64,000 nucleotides of DNA, taken from contig JACPDI010000018.1 in assembly GCA_016184105.1 (NCBI GenBank), positions 20,601-84,600 on the forward strand. Reading direction: 5' to 3'. The stretch comes from Acidobacteriota bacterium. GTDB taxonomy: Bacteria; Acidobacteriota; Vicinamibacteria; Vicinamibacterales; 2-12-FULL-66-21. The notes beneath the pieces were generated by a model. That model saw only the letters and a program-made list of their open reading frames with translations. It made no database searches and had not been told where the DNA came from. Every line of letters starts with the position of its first letter. The first letter of the stretch is position 1. Shown piece after piece: positions 29,645 to 38,673 of the stretch. A program made the translations under genes and the position numbers.

Positions 29645-31702
29645 CTATCGGAGGGCGGCGAGCAACTCGCTCGCCGCCCGTTTTTCGCGCGAGCCCGCCG
29701 GTGCGGCACCGACCACCTTGCGATACTGCTCGGCAGCTCGTGCCGTTTCTCCGCTCTCCTGCAGGGCAATCCCCAGGTTCAACCGCGCCTCGTGGAACGC
29801 GGGGTCGTACGCGATCGCGCGTTCGAAAAACGGAATGGCGTCCATGGGACGCTGTTGCTGGACGAGGATCACGCCCATCCCGTTCGACGCGTCCGCGTAG
29901 CGGGGATCGAGATCGATCGCGCGCTGATACGCCGTCGATGCGGCTGCCAGCTCACCTGTCTCGCGGCGCGCGTTGCCCAGATTCGTCCAGAAGGAGGCGT
30001 TGTTCGAATCGAGCCGGGTGGCCTGCTCGAAGGCCGCCGCCGCGTCAGCGGCTCGGCCGGCGTCGGCGTGTAGCAGCCCCAGGCCGTTGTGCGCGTTCGG
30101 GTCGTCGGGCGCCAGCGCGAGAGCCGCCTGCTCCGCCTTCATGGCCTCCACCCGTTCGCCGGCCGCTCGAGCCGCGAGGGCGAGACCGTGGAACAGCGTG
30201 GCGTCATCGGGCCAGCGTGAAACAAGACGGCGATAGAACTGCAGCGCCTGCGGCGTTCGGCCCGTATCCTTGAGCGCCTGCGCGTACGATGCCTGGAACA
30301 CCCGCGCCGATGGAAAGCTTGCCGCGAGCGTTCTGAGATCGGCCAGTGCCTCCGCGCTGCGTCCCGAGGCGGTCAGGGATAACGCCTGCTCGAATCGGTT
30401 CCACGCTGAAATGAAATCGCGCGGGTTCGGCGCGCCCGCGGGCGTGCGGCCCGACGGCGCGGCCGCCACGTAGCCGAGCGCGCGCAGGCGGTCCGCGGCA
30501 TCGGGCGTCGCGGATGGCGAAGTCCTGGCGCTTTCGAAAATCCGATCCAGGCGCGTTCGCATCGCCGCCGCGACCGACGCGTTCTGTGCGACGACGTTCT
30601 CTTTCTCACCGGCATCGCGGGAAAGGTCGAAGAGCTCCGGGCCGGATGACGAGAGCAGCTTCCAGCGATCGTCCACGAGAGCCCGCACGGGGCTCCATCC
30701 CGCCGCGCGTGGGTAGGTCGTTTCCGCGTAGATGTCCGTCGACGCTCCGGCGATCACATCGACGCCGGTCATCGTCGCGGGCGCCTGCAGGCCGGCGCGC
30801 GCCAGCAGCGTCGGCGCAAGGTCGCGCAGGCTGGCGGGCGCGTCGTTGCGCGTGCCGCCCTGGACACCGGGCCCGGCGACGATGAACGGCACGCGCAGCG
30901 TCGAGTCGTACAACAGCATCCCGTGCGTCGCCTCGCCGTGCTCGCCGAGGCCCTCGCCATGATCGCCTGCGAGCGCCACGACGAGATCAGGGCCGACCTT
31001 TCTGCGAACGTCGCGGATGAGCGAGCCGACCTGCGAGTCGGCGAACGCCACTTCGCCCTCGTACGCACGATGACCGGCGGTCTTCAGGAACTCGGCCGGC
31101 GGCGCGTGGGGCGCGTGGGGATCGTAGAGATGCACCCAGACAAACAGCGGCTTCGATGCGTCCGCACCTGCCAGCCACTTGAGCGCGGCGACGACGACCT
31201 GGTCCGCGCGGCGCTCGGATTCGAGGCGCGCGGGGGCCCGGGGGTCGCGCGGGATACGGTCGTCGTACATCTCGAAGCCGTCTGACAGCCCGAACCGCCG
31301 GTCGAGCACGTACGCGCCCACGAATGCGGCAGTCGTGTAACCTGCGTCGCGGAACAGGCGCGCGAGCGTCGGGCGCGAGCCGTCGAAACGGTGGACGCCG
31401 TTTTCCCGCACGCCGTGTTCGGGCGGGAGCGTCCCCGTCATGATGGAGACGTGCGACGGGAGCGTGAGCGGCACCGTCGCGCGCGTGTTGGTGAAGCTGA
31501 CGCCTTCCTGCGCGAGCGCATCGATCGCGGGCGTCAGTCCGCGCCCCACGCGGTCCGCGCGCAGCGTGTCGATCGTGACGAGCAGCACCGAAGGGGTGCC
31601 CTTCGACGCCGGTGGCGCGCCGCACGCCATAAGTGTGACAGTCACACTTATCAGAAGTGTGACAGTCACACTTATCGGCCGGAGAAAGTGTGACTGTCCC
31701 AC
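29645..31702 (-). CDS. Alkaline-phosphatase-superfamily (sulfatase-fold) lipoprotein with TPR domain
   Basis: 685 aa if started at GTG 31702. The fold matches the paralogue at 24.6 kb: VLLVTIDTLRADRVG, nucleophile segment VPLTLPSHVSIMTG (Thr in place of the sulfatase Cys/Ser), WVHLYDPHAPHAPP, ALAGDHGEGLGEHGE, and C-terminal TPRs of about 230 residues. From GTG 31702 the N-terminus reads MGQSHFLRP, then the hydrophobic run ISVTVTLLISVTVTL, then MAC: a plausible lipoprotein signal with lipobox L-M-A-C. All of that except the lipobox is encoded by three REP units. If the ATG at 31630 were used instead, the protein would have no signal peptide. The frame stays open further upstream but there overlaps the transposase gene and shows no homology. 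Confidence 0.83.
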   Translation of the reverse strand: MGQSHFLRPISVTVTLLISVTVTLMACGAPPASKGTPSVLLVTIDTLRADRVGRGLTPAIDALAQEGVSFTNTRATVPLTLPSHVSIMTGTLPPEHGVRENGVHRFDGSRPTLARLFRDAGYTTAAFVGAYVLDRRFGLSDGFEMYDDRIPRDPRAPARLESERRADQVVVAALKWLAGADASKPLFVWVHLYDPHAPHAPPAEFLKTAGHRAYEGEVAFADSQVGSLIRDVRRKVGPDLVVALAGDHGEGLGEHGEATHGMLLYDSTLRVPFIVAGPGVQGGTRNDAPASLRDLAPTLLARAGLQAPATMTGVDVIAGASTDIYAETTYPRAAGWSPVRALVDDRWKLLSSSGPELFDLSRDAGEKENVVAQNASVAAAMRTRLDRIFESARTSPSATPDAADRLRALGYVAAAPSGRTPAGAPNPRDFISAWNRFEQALSLTASGRSAEALADLRTLAASFPSARVFQASYAQALKDTGRTPQALQFYRRLVSRWPDDATLFHGLALAARAAGERVEAMKAEQAALALAPDDPNAHNGLGLLHADAGRAADAAAAFEQATRLDSNNASFWTNLGNARRETGELAAASTAYQRAIDLDPRYADASNGMGVILVQQQRPMDAIPFFERAIAYDPAFHEARLNLGIALQESGETARAAEQYRKVVGAAPAGSREKRAASELLAALR

Positions 31703-31704
31703 TT
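31631..31704. repeat. Triple REP cluster over the 5' end of the phosphatase/sulfatase-fold gene
   Basis: Units at 31631-31649 and 31655-31673 (both AAGTGTGACAGTCACACTT) and 31686-31704 (AAGTGTGACTGTCCCACTT). Read on the minus strand the order is the same as at 16349-16428: first a GGGAC-type unit, then two symmetric units, in the same coding phase. The outer unit is also the left direct-repeat copy flanking the transposase gene. Confidence 0.95.
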
Positions 31705-31744
31705 CGGGCGGATCGGTTTTTGAAAAGGGTGATGCGAATCCGTT

Positions 31745-32431
31745 ATGTCGAGACACCGACGCGTCACTCCTGCAGCGTACCCTCAGCACGTGCTCAACCG
31801 TGGGAACGAGAAGGCGACGATCTTTCACAAACCCGCTGATTATGAAGCATTCCTCTCGATCCTGGCAGACGGAATGACGCGGGTGGCCATCCGCATCCTG
31901 GCCTTCTGCTTGATGCGGAATCACTTTCATCTGGTCCTGCTGCCAAGCACGGCGTACGCAATCCCTGCGTACATGCGATGGACCATGAATGTGCACGTTC
32001 GGCGTTATCGCCAGCATTATCGGTCGAACGGTACCGGGCACGTTTATCAGGACCGATACAAGAACTACGTAATCCAGGACGAGACGCACCTGCTCACGGT
32101 GCTGCGCTATGTCGAAGGAAATGCCGCGCGGGCCAACCTGGTCGAGCGGGCTGAGGACTGGCCGTGGTCGAGCCTGAACCGAACAGCGACCGGCGATGGC
32201 CGCACAATAGTGTCGGCGTGGCCCTGCCCACGCCCATCAAATTGGGCGGACATTGTCAACGAGCCGTTCTCTATCGAGGCTCTCCAGCGGCTGCGTCAAT
32301 CGGCCGAGCGCGGAGTACCGTATGGATCAGAGGAGTGGGTCGAAGAGACGGTTCGGCGGTACGGGCTCGAATCGACGGTACGACCCCCTCATCGCCCGGC
32401 GGGCGGCCCGCAGAAGCTACCAGAAGTGTGA
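31745..32431 (+). CDS. REP-associated tyrosine transposase (RAYT, IS200-like HUH endonuclease)
   Basis: 228 aa. Start MSRHRRVTPAAYPQHVLNRG is typical of the family. The HUH motif is HFH (His60, His62 in MRNHFHLVLLP), and the catalytic Tyr is expected at Tyr122 in LRYVEGNAARANLV. DWPWSS follows, as in other RAYTs. These enzymes nick and move single-stranded REP hairpins rather than themselves. It is flanked by two identical 19-nt REP units (31686-31704 and 32424-32442), and its TGA stop lies inside the right-hand unit. Eight further units lie within 16 kb. The gene appears intact. Its GC content is lower than that of its neighbours, which suggests acquisition. Confidence 0.92.
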   Translation: MSRHRRVTPAAYPQHVLNRGNEKATIFHKPADYEAFLSILADGMTRVAIRILAFCLMRNHFHLVLLPSTAYAIPAYMRWTMNVHVRRYRQHYRSNGTGHVYQDRYKNYVIQDETHLLTVLRYVEGNAARANLVERAEDWPWSSLNRTATGDGRTIVSAWPCPRPSNWADIVNEPFSIEALQRLRQSAERGVPYGSEEWVEETVRRYGLESTVRPPHRPAGGPQKLPEV

Positions 32432-32442
32432 CTGTCCCACTT
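32424..32442. repeat. REP unit holding two convergent stop codons
   Basis: AAGTGTGACTGTCCCACTT is identical to the unit at 31686-31704 on the other side of the transposase gene. The transposase TGA (32429-32431) lies in the unit, and the antiporter stop on the other strand (32441-32443) overlaps its right end. Confidence 0.95.
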
Positions 32443-34393
32443 ATCCGCGGGTGAGGCGGCGCCGCGCCAGTAGGATGTCGCTGGGATCGCCCATCAGGTA
32501 CAGGACATCGCCGGCGTTCAGCGTGGCAGCCGCCGCGGGCGACGTCGTGCGGTGCCCCTGCGACTCGAGCGCGACCACCAGTGCGCCCGTTTCGGCCCGC
32601 AGGTTCACGTCCGCAATCGTCCGGCCCACCGCCCAGTCCCCCGCCGACAGCACGTGCGTCGCGACAGGCGACTGGCTGATGGCGCTGACGGCGTCCATCG
32701 GCCGCGACGGCGCACGAACCGGGCGCAGGCTCTCGGTCTCATGTCGGATCATGTCGAGCGTCGTCTCGATGAGATTTCCCGGGATGTTGACACGCGCGAG
32801 GAGCTGCGCGAGCACCTCGAGGGATGTTTCAATCTCTTCAGCGACCGCCACAGTGGCTCCAGCCTCCTCCATGCGACGGGCCTCGCCGCGATACCGCGTC
32901 CGCACGATCACCGGGATGGCCGGCGCCACGTCACGTGCCACTTTGACGACGCGCAGCGATGCATCGGCATCGCTCAGTACGAGGGCGAGGGCACGCGCGC
33001 GCCCGATGCCCGCGGCGCGGAGGCTGTGCGGATTGGCGGCGTCGGCGTACATGATCGATTCCCCAGCGGTGCGCGCCTCGCGCACGGCGGCACCGTTCAA
33101 ATCGAGAACGAGGTACGGCACGCCAAATTTCTTCAGCGTCTTCGTGATCAGCCGGCCGCCGGCGCCGTATCCCATCACGATGACGTGGTCGGCCAGCGTG
33201 CTCGACAGTCCCTCCCGGGGAGCCGGCCGACGACGGCCGGTCAGCCGGGCCGCGATCCCGGGCGCGAAGGCCAGCAGCGCCGGCGTCAGCATCATGGTCC
33301 CGATGCTCGCGGCAAGCAGCGTCTGCCACACGTCCGGCGGCAGCAACCCGGCCTGAAGGCCGGCGCGGCCCAACACGAAGGAGAATTCCCCCACCTGTGC
33401 GAGGGCGATGCCGGCGGCAATCGCCACTCGCGCGCTCGGCGCAAACGGCATGAGCACGGCGGCGGCCGCAAGGGCCTTGACGACCACGATCGTGAGAAGC
33501 GCCGCCGCTATCCACGGAAACGCGCGCAGCACGAACGCGGGGTGCAGCAGCATTCCGAGCGAGATGAAGAAGAGGCTGGACAGGATGTCACGCAGCGGCC
33601 GGATTTCCGCATGGGCCTGGTGGCTGAACTCGCTCTCTGCCAGCACCAGCCCGCCAAGAAAAGCGCCGAGCGCCATCGAGACGCCCAACAGCGAGCTGGC
33701 CCACGCGGTTCCGACGCTCGCGAGCAGGATCGCCAGCGGAAAGGCTTCGCGACGCCCGCTCCGCAGGACCCAACGCACGAAGAGCGGCAGCACCAGCCGG
33801 CCCACGCCGGCAACGATCGCGAGCGCGACAGCCGCGCGCAGCAGCGCTTCTCCCGCCCTGCCGGCCGGCGCCTGCCCGGCGAGGATCGGCACCATCAGCA
33901 GCAGCACGACGATCGAAAGATCCTGGAACAGCAGCACGCCCGTCGTCAGGCGCCCTGCAGGGGAACCAAGTTCGTTGCGCGAACCCATTTCCTTCAGGAC
34001 GATTGCCGTGCTGGACAAGGACACAAACAGGCCGGCGAACACCGCCACGCGCGGCGCAACGGTGGAAAACGCGACAAGCAGCGCCGCCACCAGGCCTGCC
34101 GTGACCGTCACCTGGAGGAGCCCTCCCGCCAGCGTCGCGCGCCACAGGCGGCGCATCTCGGCGAGCGAGAAGTCAAGCCCGACGGTGAACAACAGGAGCA
34201 CGATGCCGATCTCGGCCATGAGATCGACCTCGGACTGCGTTGCGACGAACGCCAACCCGTGCGGCCCGGCGGCGATCCCGGCGAGAATCATGGCGACGAT
34301 GGCGGGAATCCGCAGCCGCGCGAAGAGAACGATCAGGACGAGCGCGACGGCGTAGGCCGGGATCAGGCCGGCAAGAAGGGCGTGTTCCGACAT
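32441..34393 (-). CDS. CPA2-family (KefB-type) cation:proton antiporter with RCK domains
   Basis: 650 aa. About 12 membrane helices fill residues 1-385, including the CPA2 signature region LLFTVGLDFSLAEMRRLW and LLFQDLSIVVLLL. A cytosolic TrkA-N (RCK) domain around 405-525 has the nucleotide-binding motif VIVMGYGAGGRLITKTLKKF. A TrkA-C domain (about 560-650) ends YLMGDPSDILLARRRLTRG. Such proteins exchange K+ or Na+ for protons under control of nucleotides; the KefB/KefC-type efflux role is the closest assignment. It is monocistronic, with an inverted repeat upstream and a REP unit at its 3' end. Confidence 0.92.
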   Translation of the reverse strand: MSEHALLAGLIPAYAVALVLIVLFARLRIPAIVAMILAGIAAGPHGLAFVATQSEVDLMAEIGIVLLLFTVGLDFSLAEMRRLWRATLAGGLLQVTVTAGLVAALLVAFSTVAPRVAVFAGLFVSLSSTAIVLKEMGSRNELGSPAGRLTTGVLLFQDLSIVVLLLMVPILAGQAPAGRAGEALLRAAVALAIVAGVGRLVLPLFVRWVLRSGRREAFPLAILLASVGTAWASSLLGVSMALGAFLGGLVLAESEFSHQAHAEIRPLRDILSSLFFISLGMLLHPAFVLRAFPWIAAALLTIVVVKALAAAAVLMPFAPSARVAIAAGIALAQVGEFSFVLGRAGLQAGLLPPDVWQTLLAASIGTMMLTPALLAFAPGIAARLTGRRRPAPREGLSSTLADHVIVMGYGAGGRLITKTLKKFGVPYLVLDLNGAAVREARTAGESIMYADAANPHSLRAAGIGRARALALVLSDADASLRVVKVARDVAPAIPVIVRTRYRGEARRMEEAGATVAVAEEIETSLEVLAQLLARVNIPGNLIETTLDMIRHETESLRPVRAPSRPMDAVSAISQSPVATHVLSAGDWAVGRTIADVNLRAETGALVVALESQGHRTTSPAAAATLNAGDVLYLMGDPSDILLARRRLTRG

Positions 34394-34413
34394 GGGATCT
34401 CACTCCCACGATC

Positions 34414-34462
34414 GCAGATCCCACGAATGACTGATTGCGGGATCCGGGATCGTGGGATCTGC
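34414..34462. terminator. 13-bp inverted repeat between peptidase and antiporter genes
   Basis: GCAGATCCCACGA (34414-34426) pairs with TCGTGGGATCTGC (34450-34462) around a 23-base spacer. The spacer and flanks contain further GGGATC copies. It lies just downstream of the M14 gene (both genes read leftward) and upstream of the antiporter start, so it may end the first transcript. No T-tract is seen. Confidence 0.45.
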
Positions 34463-34468
34463 AATGAC

Positions 34469-37375
34469 CTACCGGGATGTCGTCTGTCGCTCGGCAGTCT
34501 TGCCGGCGTCGAGGTCGTTCCAGTTCAGGATCGCGTTGAAACCCAGGAAGAAACTGCCTTGGGTCTCCCAGCGCCAGAACGGGCGGTTGGCGAACATGAC
34601 GACATGTCCCTTGCCGACCGGCGCGTCCAGCACGAGCGCCCGGCCGGCGAGCGACTGGCCACCCACCAGCACGCCGGACAGCAACATGTCGGCGGGATCG
34701 GCCGGAAAGCGCAGGACCACGCGCGGCACGCGGTCATCGATGTTGAAGCCGAACGCGCGCGCCATCTGGCGAAGTTCGGCGGCTTCATCGGCCATCGGCC
34801 GCTGCGGCCGCGGCTCGCTGTCGAGTTCCGCAAGCGGCGGCATGACGGCGTTCGGTGTGAGGTTCTGGCCCACGCCCGGAATCTGCGCACCCCCGCCGCC
34901 GAATCCGGCGATGCCCCCACCGGCGACCCGGATGACCGGCGCCTGGTTGAAGTAGATCGCCAGCGCGTTCGAGTCGTACCCGTAGGCGATCGGGCTCTTG
35001 CGGTCCGCAAAGATCCCCTTCAGCACCGACCCTCGCACGAACAGATTCTGGGGCGTTTCGACCGTGATGCCCGCCGTCAGACCGTACTCCGGGAAAATGG
35101 TGCTGGTCGAACCCTCGACGATGAGCGTGCCTCCCTCCTGCACGAACGCCGCGAGATTCACCAGCCCCGGCAGGCCCATGCCCCCGCGAATGTCGTCGCT
35201 CGAATCCTGCACGCCGAGATGCGGCGTCAGCTCCGACTTCTTATAGGGGATCGGATCGCCGATCATCGGCAACCCGTTCACCTGCGCCTGCGCATCGCCG
35301 CCGATGTGCGGGAGCACGATGACGTCGTACTTCGCACGCAGATTCCCTTCGCGCAGTTTCTGGTCGGCGAAATAGGTGTACGGCACCTTGAAGCGATCGA
35401 AGGCGAGCCTCACCCATCCTTCATCCTGCGTGCGCGCCCACGAGTGGACGTACCCGATGCGTGGCAGGTCGAGCTCGTGCGCCTTCACCGCCGGCATGCC
35501 GGGCACGGCGTGCCCCACGAGACCAAGCGCCTTCAGCGACGCTCCGAGCGTCGCGCGATCCGCATTCGGGACGATGAACGAGCCGGCGGCGAACCGTCGT
35601 CCCGCCGCCTCGAACGCCTCCTCGGCCGCGAGCATCTTCACGTCCTTGTTCGCGAACCGGAACGTCACGAGGGTGTTGTCCGTCGTGTGCTCGACGATGA
35701 GCGTGTCGCCGGTGCCGACCATCTCGCCCGCCACCGTGATGTCCTGCGTGACGAGCCTCATCGGCGCGTCGAGTATGGACCGGTCGGTCGCGCGGGCCGC
35801 CTTGACGTTCCGCAGCAGGGGGAAGCTCCAGCCGGTGTCGTCGTACGGGCGCGGGTTCGCCGCCGGGTAGTTCTGCACGTCGAGCAGCATGTCCACGACC
35901 GTGCGGTAGGGCTGGTCCATCCGGACGATCAAGTCGCCGGACTCCACCGTCACGCCGCCGCCGGAGTATTCGCCGGTGGCCACGTGAACCTCGACTCCCT
36001 GCAGCCGCAGAAGGTTGCCGAGCTCGGCCGCTTCCACCCGGCGGCGCTGCGCCGGGATGACCCACGCGTACGGCGCGGTGCTCCTGCCCTTCTCCACCGC
36101 CCGCTTGTTCTTCAGGTAATAGTTCTCGAGGAACAGCTCGCGGTTGCGCGCCACGTAGTTCATCGCGATGAGCAGCGCGCTCTGCTGCATGTTGACATTG
36201 TTGCGGGGGCCCCACTTGATCGACGGCAGCGGCGGGTTCGCCCGGTACCACTCGCGCGAGGTGGTCGTCGGCGGCAGCGTCAGATCGTAGTTCTCGCCGC
36301 GATACGACTGGGTCTCGTAGAAGCGCCCGATCGAGTTGTGCATGTTCGCGATGAAGAACAGGTAGTTGGGCACCCAGCCGTCATAGAACGCATAGGTCCA
36401 GACGCCCGGTACGCCGCGCTTGGCCATCTCGCTCGTCTCGGTCTTGGCGAGCAGCCACCATTCGTCGATCTGGATCGGGTCGAGCGAGGCGTTGTACGGG
36501 CCGCTGCCGGTCGACGTGTACAGGTACGAAACCGACTCGTGGAGGTCGTGCCAGATGGTCGGATGCCACGCGAGGAACGTGCCGAGCATGTTCCGCGTGA
36601 GGTTCAGCGCCGCGCCCATCGCGTCGCGGTTGTTGTCGTGGGCGACGTAGTGGCCCCAGTAGACGAGCGGCGGCGGCGTCCTGCCCGTCGTCTTCTGGTA
36701 GTAGAAGTTGTCCACCTGCTTGTCGCGGCCATCCACTTCGGTCGCCGGCGTGATCATGACGATCGAGTTGTTCCGGATCGTCTGGATGAACGGCGTCTCC
36801 TCCACCGCGAGGCGGTAGGTCAGCTCCATCAGCATTTCCGGGCTGCCCGTCTCGGGCGAATGGATGCTGCCGGTCGCGTAGTAGATCGGCTTGCCCGCCG
36901 AGATCAGCTGCCGCGCCCTCGCCTCCGTCAGCGTGCGCGGGTCGGTGAGCTGCGCCGTGATGTGCTTGTACTTGTCGAGCGACCTGATCGTCGCTTCGTC
37001 CGCGATCGCCAGCGCCACCATGTCGCGCCCTTCGTCGCTCTTGCCGATCGTCCACATCGTGACGCGATCCGAGGCCTTGTCGATCGCCTCGAGGTACCGC
37101 AGGATGTCCTTGTAGTACGTCAGGTGGCCCGGCTCGCCGATCACGCGATTGAAGAACTTCAAGGGGGACGGCACCGTGCTCGATGCCGGCAGGTGATCCA
37201 CCAGCTCGGTGATGACGCGCGGATCCGCGGTAATCTCGCGGATGCGCTTCGAGTACGCCTCATCCTGTTTCTGGGCGCGCGCGGCCGTTTCCGTCTGCCG
37301 GGCCGCCGAAACGGCAGAGCCGTGCGCCAGCATCAACACCAGGGCGAGCGCGATGGTGCGGGAATCCGAGATCAT
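34469..37375 (-). CDS. Large secreted M14-family zinc peptidase
   Basis: 968 aa. A signal peptide (TIALALVLMLAHGSAVSAA) starts at ATG 37375 behind GAGGAGGCAGTC. The carboxypeptidase-like core is at about residues 45-400: SIHSPETGSPE supplies a His-x-x-Glu zinc pair, NRDAMG the substrate Arg, and IWHDLHES the third zinc His. A beta-rich region and a C-terminal glutamine-amidotransferase-like segment (about 640-950, YDVIVLPHIGG) follow. The Gly-rich loop GGGIAGFGGGGAQ near 830 looks like a linker. Family members are periplasmic or secreted exopeptidases of Bacteroidota and Acidobacteriota. It is well over twice the length of the M14 gene at 5.1 kb, which is a different subfamily. Confidence 0.87.
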   Translation of the reverse strand: MISDSRTIALALVLMLAHGSAVSAARQTETAARAQKQDEAYSKRIREITADPRVITELVDHLPASSTVPSPLKFFNRVIGEPGHLTYYKDILRYLEAIDKASDRVTMWTIGKSDEGRDMVALAIADEATIRSLDKYKHITAQLTDPRTLTEARARQLISAGKPIYYATGSIHSPETGSPEMLMELTYRLAVEETPFIQTIRNNSIVMITPATEVDGRDKQVDNFYYQKTTGRTPPPLVYWGHYVAHDNNRDAMGAALNLTRNMLGTFLAWHPTIWHDLHESVSYLYTSTGSGPYNASLDPIQIDEWWLLAKTETSEMAKRGVPGVWTYAFYDGWVPNYLFFIANMHNSIGRFYETQSYRGENYDLTLPPTTTSREWYRANPPLPSIKWGPRNNVNMQQSALLIAMNYVARNRELFLENYYLKNKRAVEKGRSTAPYAWVIPAQRRRVEAAELGNLLRLQGVEVHVATGEYSGGGVTVESGDLIVRMDQPYRTVVDMLLDVQNYPAANPRPYDDTGWSFPLLRNVKAARATDRSILDAPMRLVTQDITVAGEMVGTGDTLIVEHTTDNTLVTFRFANKDVKMLAAEEAFEAAGRRFAAGSFIVPNADRATLGASLKALGLVGHAVPGMPAVKAHELDLPRIGYVHSWARTQDEGWVRLAFDRFKVPYTYFADQKLREGNLRAKYDVIVLPHIGGDAQAQVNGLPMIGDPIPYKKSELTPHLGVQDSSDDIRGGMGLPGLVNLAAFVQEGGTLIVEGSTSTIFPEYGLTAGITVETPQNLFVRGSVLKGIFADRKSPIAYGYDSNALAIYFNQAPVIRVAGGGIAGFGGGGAQIPGVGQNLTPNAVMPPLAELDSEPRPQRPMADEAAELRQMARAFGFNIDDRVPRVVLRFPADPADMLLSGVLVGGQSLAGRALVLDAPVGKGHVVMFANRPFWRWETQGSFFLGFNAILNWNDLDAGKTAERQTTSR

Positions 37376-37442
37376 GACTGCCTCCTCAGGAGTGGCCCGC
37401 TTATAACACAGATGGCAATCTGCTTGCACCGCGCGGACGCGT

Positions 37443-38479
37443 ATGCTGGCGCACTTGCAGATCCCCATCGGCTGGCGCGAGATCTTCAAGCGGACCCTGA
37501 ACGAGGCGGTGTTCAAGGACGACGTCCTCGGAATGGCGGCGCAGCTTTCCCGGTGGCCAACCTGATGGACGAGGTGATGAGAACGATCGGCCGCGTGGCG
37601 CCCCCCGACGTGCTGCAGTTTCTCCTCGATCAGATGAAGAAGATCTCGAACCAGGAGAACGGCGGCATCCTCACCTTCGCGTTCCTCTTCACGATCTGGA
37701 GCAGCTCGGGCGCGATGGTCTCGATCATCAGCACGCTCAACTCCGCCTACGACATCGAGGAGTCGCGCCCGTGGTGGAAGACGCGGCTGACGGCCGTCAC
37801 CCTGACCGTCGGCGTGGCGCTCTTCATCCTCGTCTCCGCCACCCTCGTCATTGCCGGCCCGCAGCTCGCCGAACGCGCCGCCGTGTGGTTCCATCTCGGG
37901 CCGGTCTTCGAATGGACCTGGAAGGTCCTGCAGTGGCCCATCGTCTTCGCGCTTGTCGTCACGGCGCTCGCGCTCGTGTACTGCTTTGCCCCCGACGCTG
38001 AGCAGGAGTTCGTGCTGATCACGCCCGGCGCAGTACTCGCCACCATACTGTGGCTGATCGCCACGCTCGGACTGCGCTTTTACGTGGTGAACTTCGGCAG
38101 CTACAACGAGACGTACGGCGCGCTGGCCGGCGTGATCCTCCTCCTGTTGTGGTTCTACGTCTCGGGCATCTGCATCCTGATCGGCGCGGAAATGAACGCG
38201 GAAATCGAACACGCGTCTCCGTACGGAAAGGCGCCGGGCGAAAAGGTGCCCGGCCGGCGCAGGAAGATCGGCGTGCTCGCGATGCGCGAGTACGAGGCGC
38301 GCGTAGAGGCGGGCGAGACGCCTGACCGAGCCGCGGCCGCGGCGCTGCCCAACTGCACGCTTGAACAGACGGAGTCCACCGCCCACGCTGCCCGCGGCGC
38401 TCGGCCGAGCGATGTGCTCGTCGGCGCACTGGCGCTGATCCCGGCCGCCTTGGCGCTTGGAACGCGGCGGCGGACCTGA
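37443..38479 (+). pseudogene. YihY/BrkB-family membrane protein with internal deletion and frameshift
   Basis: The first 33 codons (LQIPIGWREIFKRTLNEAVF, ending LGMAAQL) match the start of the family. The next expected segment, the first transmembrane helix of about 25 residues, is absent. The sequence resumes in another frame with FPVANLMDEVMRTIGR and then follows the family to the C-terminus through five helices (for example IWSSSGAMVSIISTLNSAYD, LLLLWFYVSGICILIGAEMN). The junction is at about 37545. The missing helix plus the frame change should abolish the product unless the assembly is wrong. The family has no firmly known function. Confidence 0.82.
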
Positions 38480-38489
38480 AGGGTCCGCC
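38469..38489. repeat. Palindromic GGCGGACC/GGTCCGCC element
   Basis: An 8-bp perfect inverted repeat around TGAAG, with the stop codon of the YihY-like gene in the loop. A close relative (GCGGACCCGAAGGGTCCGC) is found at 53641-53659. The remaining intergenic sequence to 38673 shows only AGGAG (38661), the ribosome site of the next gene. Confidence 0.75.
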
Positions 38490-38673
38490 CCACCGGAACG
38501 CACACCGCGCTCTCCACCCTCGGCCCTTTCTGTCCCCGATTTGGGCCGTCGTCCTCCGGTGGCCGCACTCCAGCCCGGCGAGAATAGGACGAAGCCGAGA
38601 AATCCCGAGCAAATACGACATGATTCGCGGGGCACACCTCTTGCTGACAGCAGAGGCGTCAGGAGCAAAACCC

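Noticed and set aside
24581..31702. Two formylglycine-dependent sulfatases
   Set aside because: The C/S-x-P-S-R motif is missing in both; Thr is at the nucleophile position.
31703..32089. Upstream extension of the phosphatase/sulfatase-fold gene
   Set aside because: It would overlap the whole 5' half of the transposase gene and shows no homology; start codons at 31702 or 31630 suffice.
34414..34462. REP-family member
   Set aside because: The inverted repeat shares no core with AAGTGTGACWGTCACACTT; it is a separate hairpin.
32552..38479. Very long open frame on the plus strand
   Set aside because: Most of it is antisense to the antiporter and M14 genes, with Arg/His-rich low-complexity translation typical of GC-rich shadow frames; only the 3' end is the real YihY-like sequence.
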